From Sphingobacterium sp. ML3W (GTDB taxonomy: Bacteria; Bacteroidota; Bacteroidia; Sphingobacteriales; Sphingobacteriaceae): 64,000 nt of DNA. Position 1 is the stretch's first letter. Every line of letters begins with the position of its first letter. The position numbers and the translations under genes were made by a program. The DNA is taken from positions 248,001-312,000 of the forward strand of contig NZ_CP009278.1 of NCBI RefSeq assembly GCF_000747525.1, written 5' to 3'. Positions 63,693 to 64,000 of this stretch are shown piece by piece. The notes beneath the pieces are model-generated. The model saw only the letters and a program-made list of their open reading frames with translations, made no database searches and had not been told where the DNA came from.

Positions 63693-64000
63693 TTATTTAA
63701 CATTGGTTTTCTTAAAAGATTCGTAGCTTTCTTGTACATATAGATACAGATCATATGTGTTCCATATCTTTACCTGCTCAGCAGTAGGTCTATATTTTTC
63801 AATAAAACTCATTATTTCGTCGTCTTTTATTGAAACAATTTTCTTTATGGAATTGATATTAAAGACACTATCTATTTTGCTTTCCAATTCTGTATCTTTA
63901 ATATTTTCCTCCATTTTTCTAGCTTTCCTCCCATTTTTACTGAAGAGTTCATAGAAAAAAGTTATAGGTTTTCCTCCGAAAGGGTTCAAGAGGGCAATAG
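63693..64000 (-). CDS. C-terminal part of a larger protein continuing beyond the window
   Basis: On the minus strand the frame is open from the window end (reading ALLNPFGGKPITFFYELFSK, then NGRKARKMEENIKD) to a stop at 63693. The pattern, with SFIEKYRPTAEQVKIWNTYD and YLYVQESYESFK, recalls the C terminus of Bacteroidota proteins with a carboxypeptidase-like regulatory domain, although no domain of known function is visible here. Its start is outside the window. It reads toward the lanthipeptide operon and marks the apparent right edge of the cluster. Confidence 0.5.
   Translation of the reverse strand, partial: IALLNPFGGKPITFFYELFSKNGRKARKMEENIKDTELESKIDSVFNINSIKKIVSIKDDEIMSFIEKYRPTAEQVKIWNTYDLYLYVQESYESFKKTNVK

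Overview
The window looks like a chromosome segment of a Bacteroidota bacterium, most probably Sphingobacteriaceae (Sphingobacterium or a close relative). The reasons are AT-rich DNA, Bacteroidota-type promoters (TTG, about 19 bases, TAnnTTTG), a NagB fused to an LmbE-like domain, a GLPGLI protein behind an outer-membrane barrel gene, PafA, and SusC/TonB-type receptors with carboxypeptidase-like N-terminal domains. Assignments rest on reading the protein sequences; no database search was run.

Left half (1-34.9 kb) is ordinary chromosome with dense genes and clean hairpin terminators: the end of radA, a TlpA-like thioredoxin, nagB-LmbE, an iron/siderophore uptake group (AraC regulator, TonB receptor, DUF4374 lipoprotein, PepSY protein) with two dyad operators, a MacB-type permease, kbl, typA, an M28 peptidase, a GMC oxidoreductase, uvrA, pafA, an Rrf2 regulator with its dyad operator over the promoter, a barrel protein plus GLPGLI pair, metG, an LD-carboxypeptidase with DoxX, and a GH20 hexosaminidase. 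It ends at an intact tRNA-Glu(UUC).

Middle (34.9-47.6 kb) is an accessory zone. It holds an IS3-family element with a canonical A AAA AAG frameshift site, two tandem secreted C39-like (papain-fold) proteins of which one has lost its predicted catalytic Cys and His, a three-gene HipBST-type toxin-antitoxin operon with repeated GNGC-N8-GCAC operators, a broken second copy of tRNA-Glu with its promoter, a 126-bp tandem repeat framed by a perfect 16-bp inverted repeat, and remains of IS1380, IS407-type, IS21 and IS630 elements.

Right part (45.5-64 kb) is a class I lanthipeptide biosynthetic cluster. A 55-residue precursor with a GG leader (54381-54548), too short to stand out as an open reading frame, is followed by a truncated LanC-like protein, a GT4 glycosyltransferase, a full-length LanB dehydratase, a full LanC cyclase, a C39-peptidase ABC exporter and a short HlyD-like membrane stub. 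Upstream are three more glycosyltransferases (GT32-, GT71- and GT2-like), an LLM flavin oxidoreductase and a TonB-type barrel. The core has seven Ser/Thr but one Cys, at its last residue, so at most one (methyl)lanthionine ring can form. With four glycosyltransferase genes around it, a sugar-decorated, single-ring or dehydroamino-acid-rich peptide is the most interesting hypothesis in the window.
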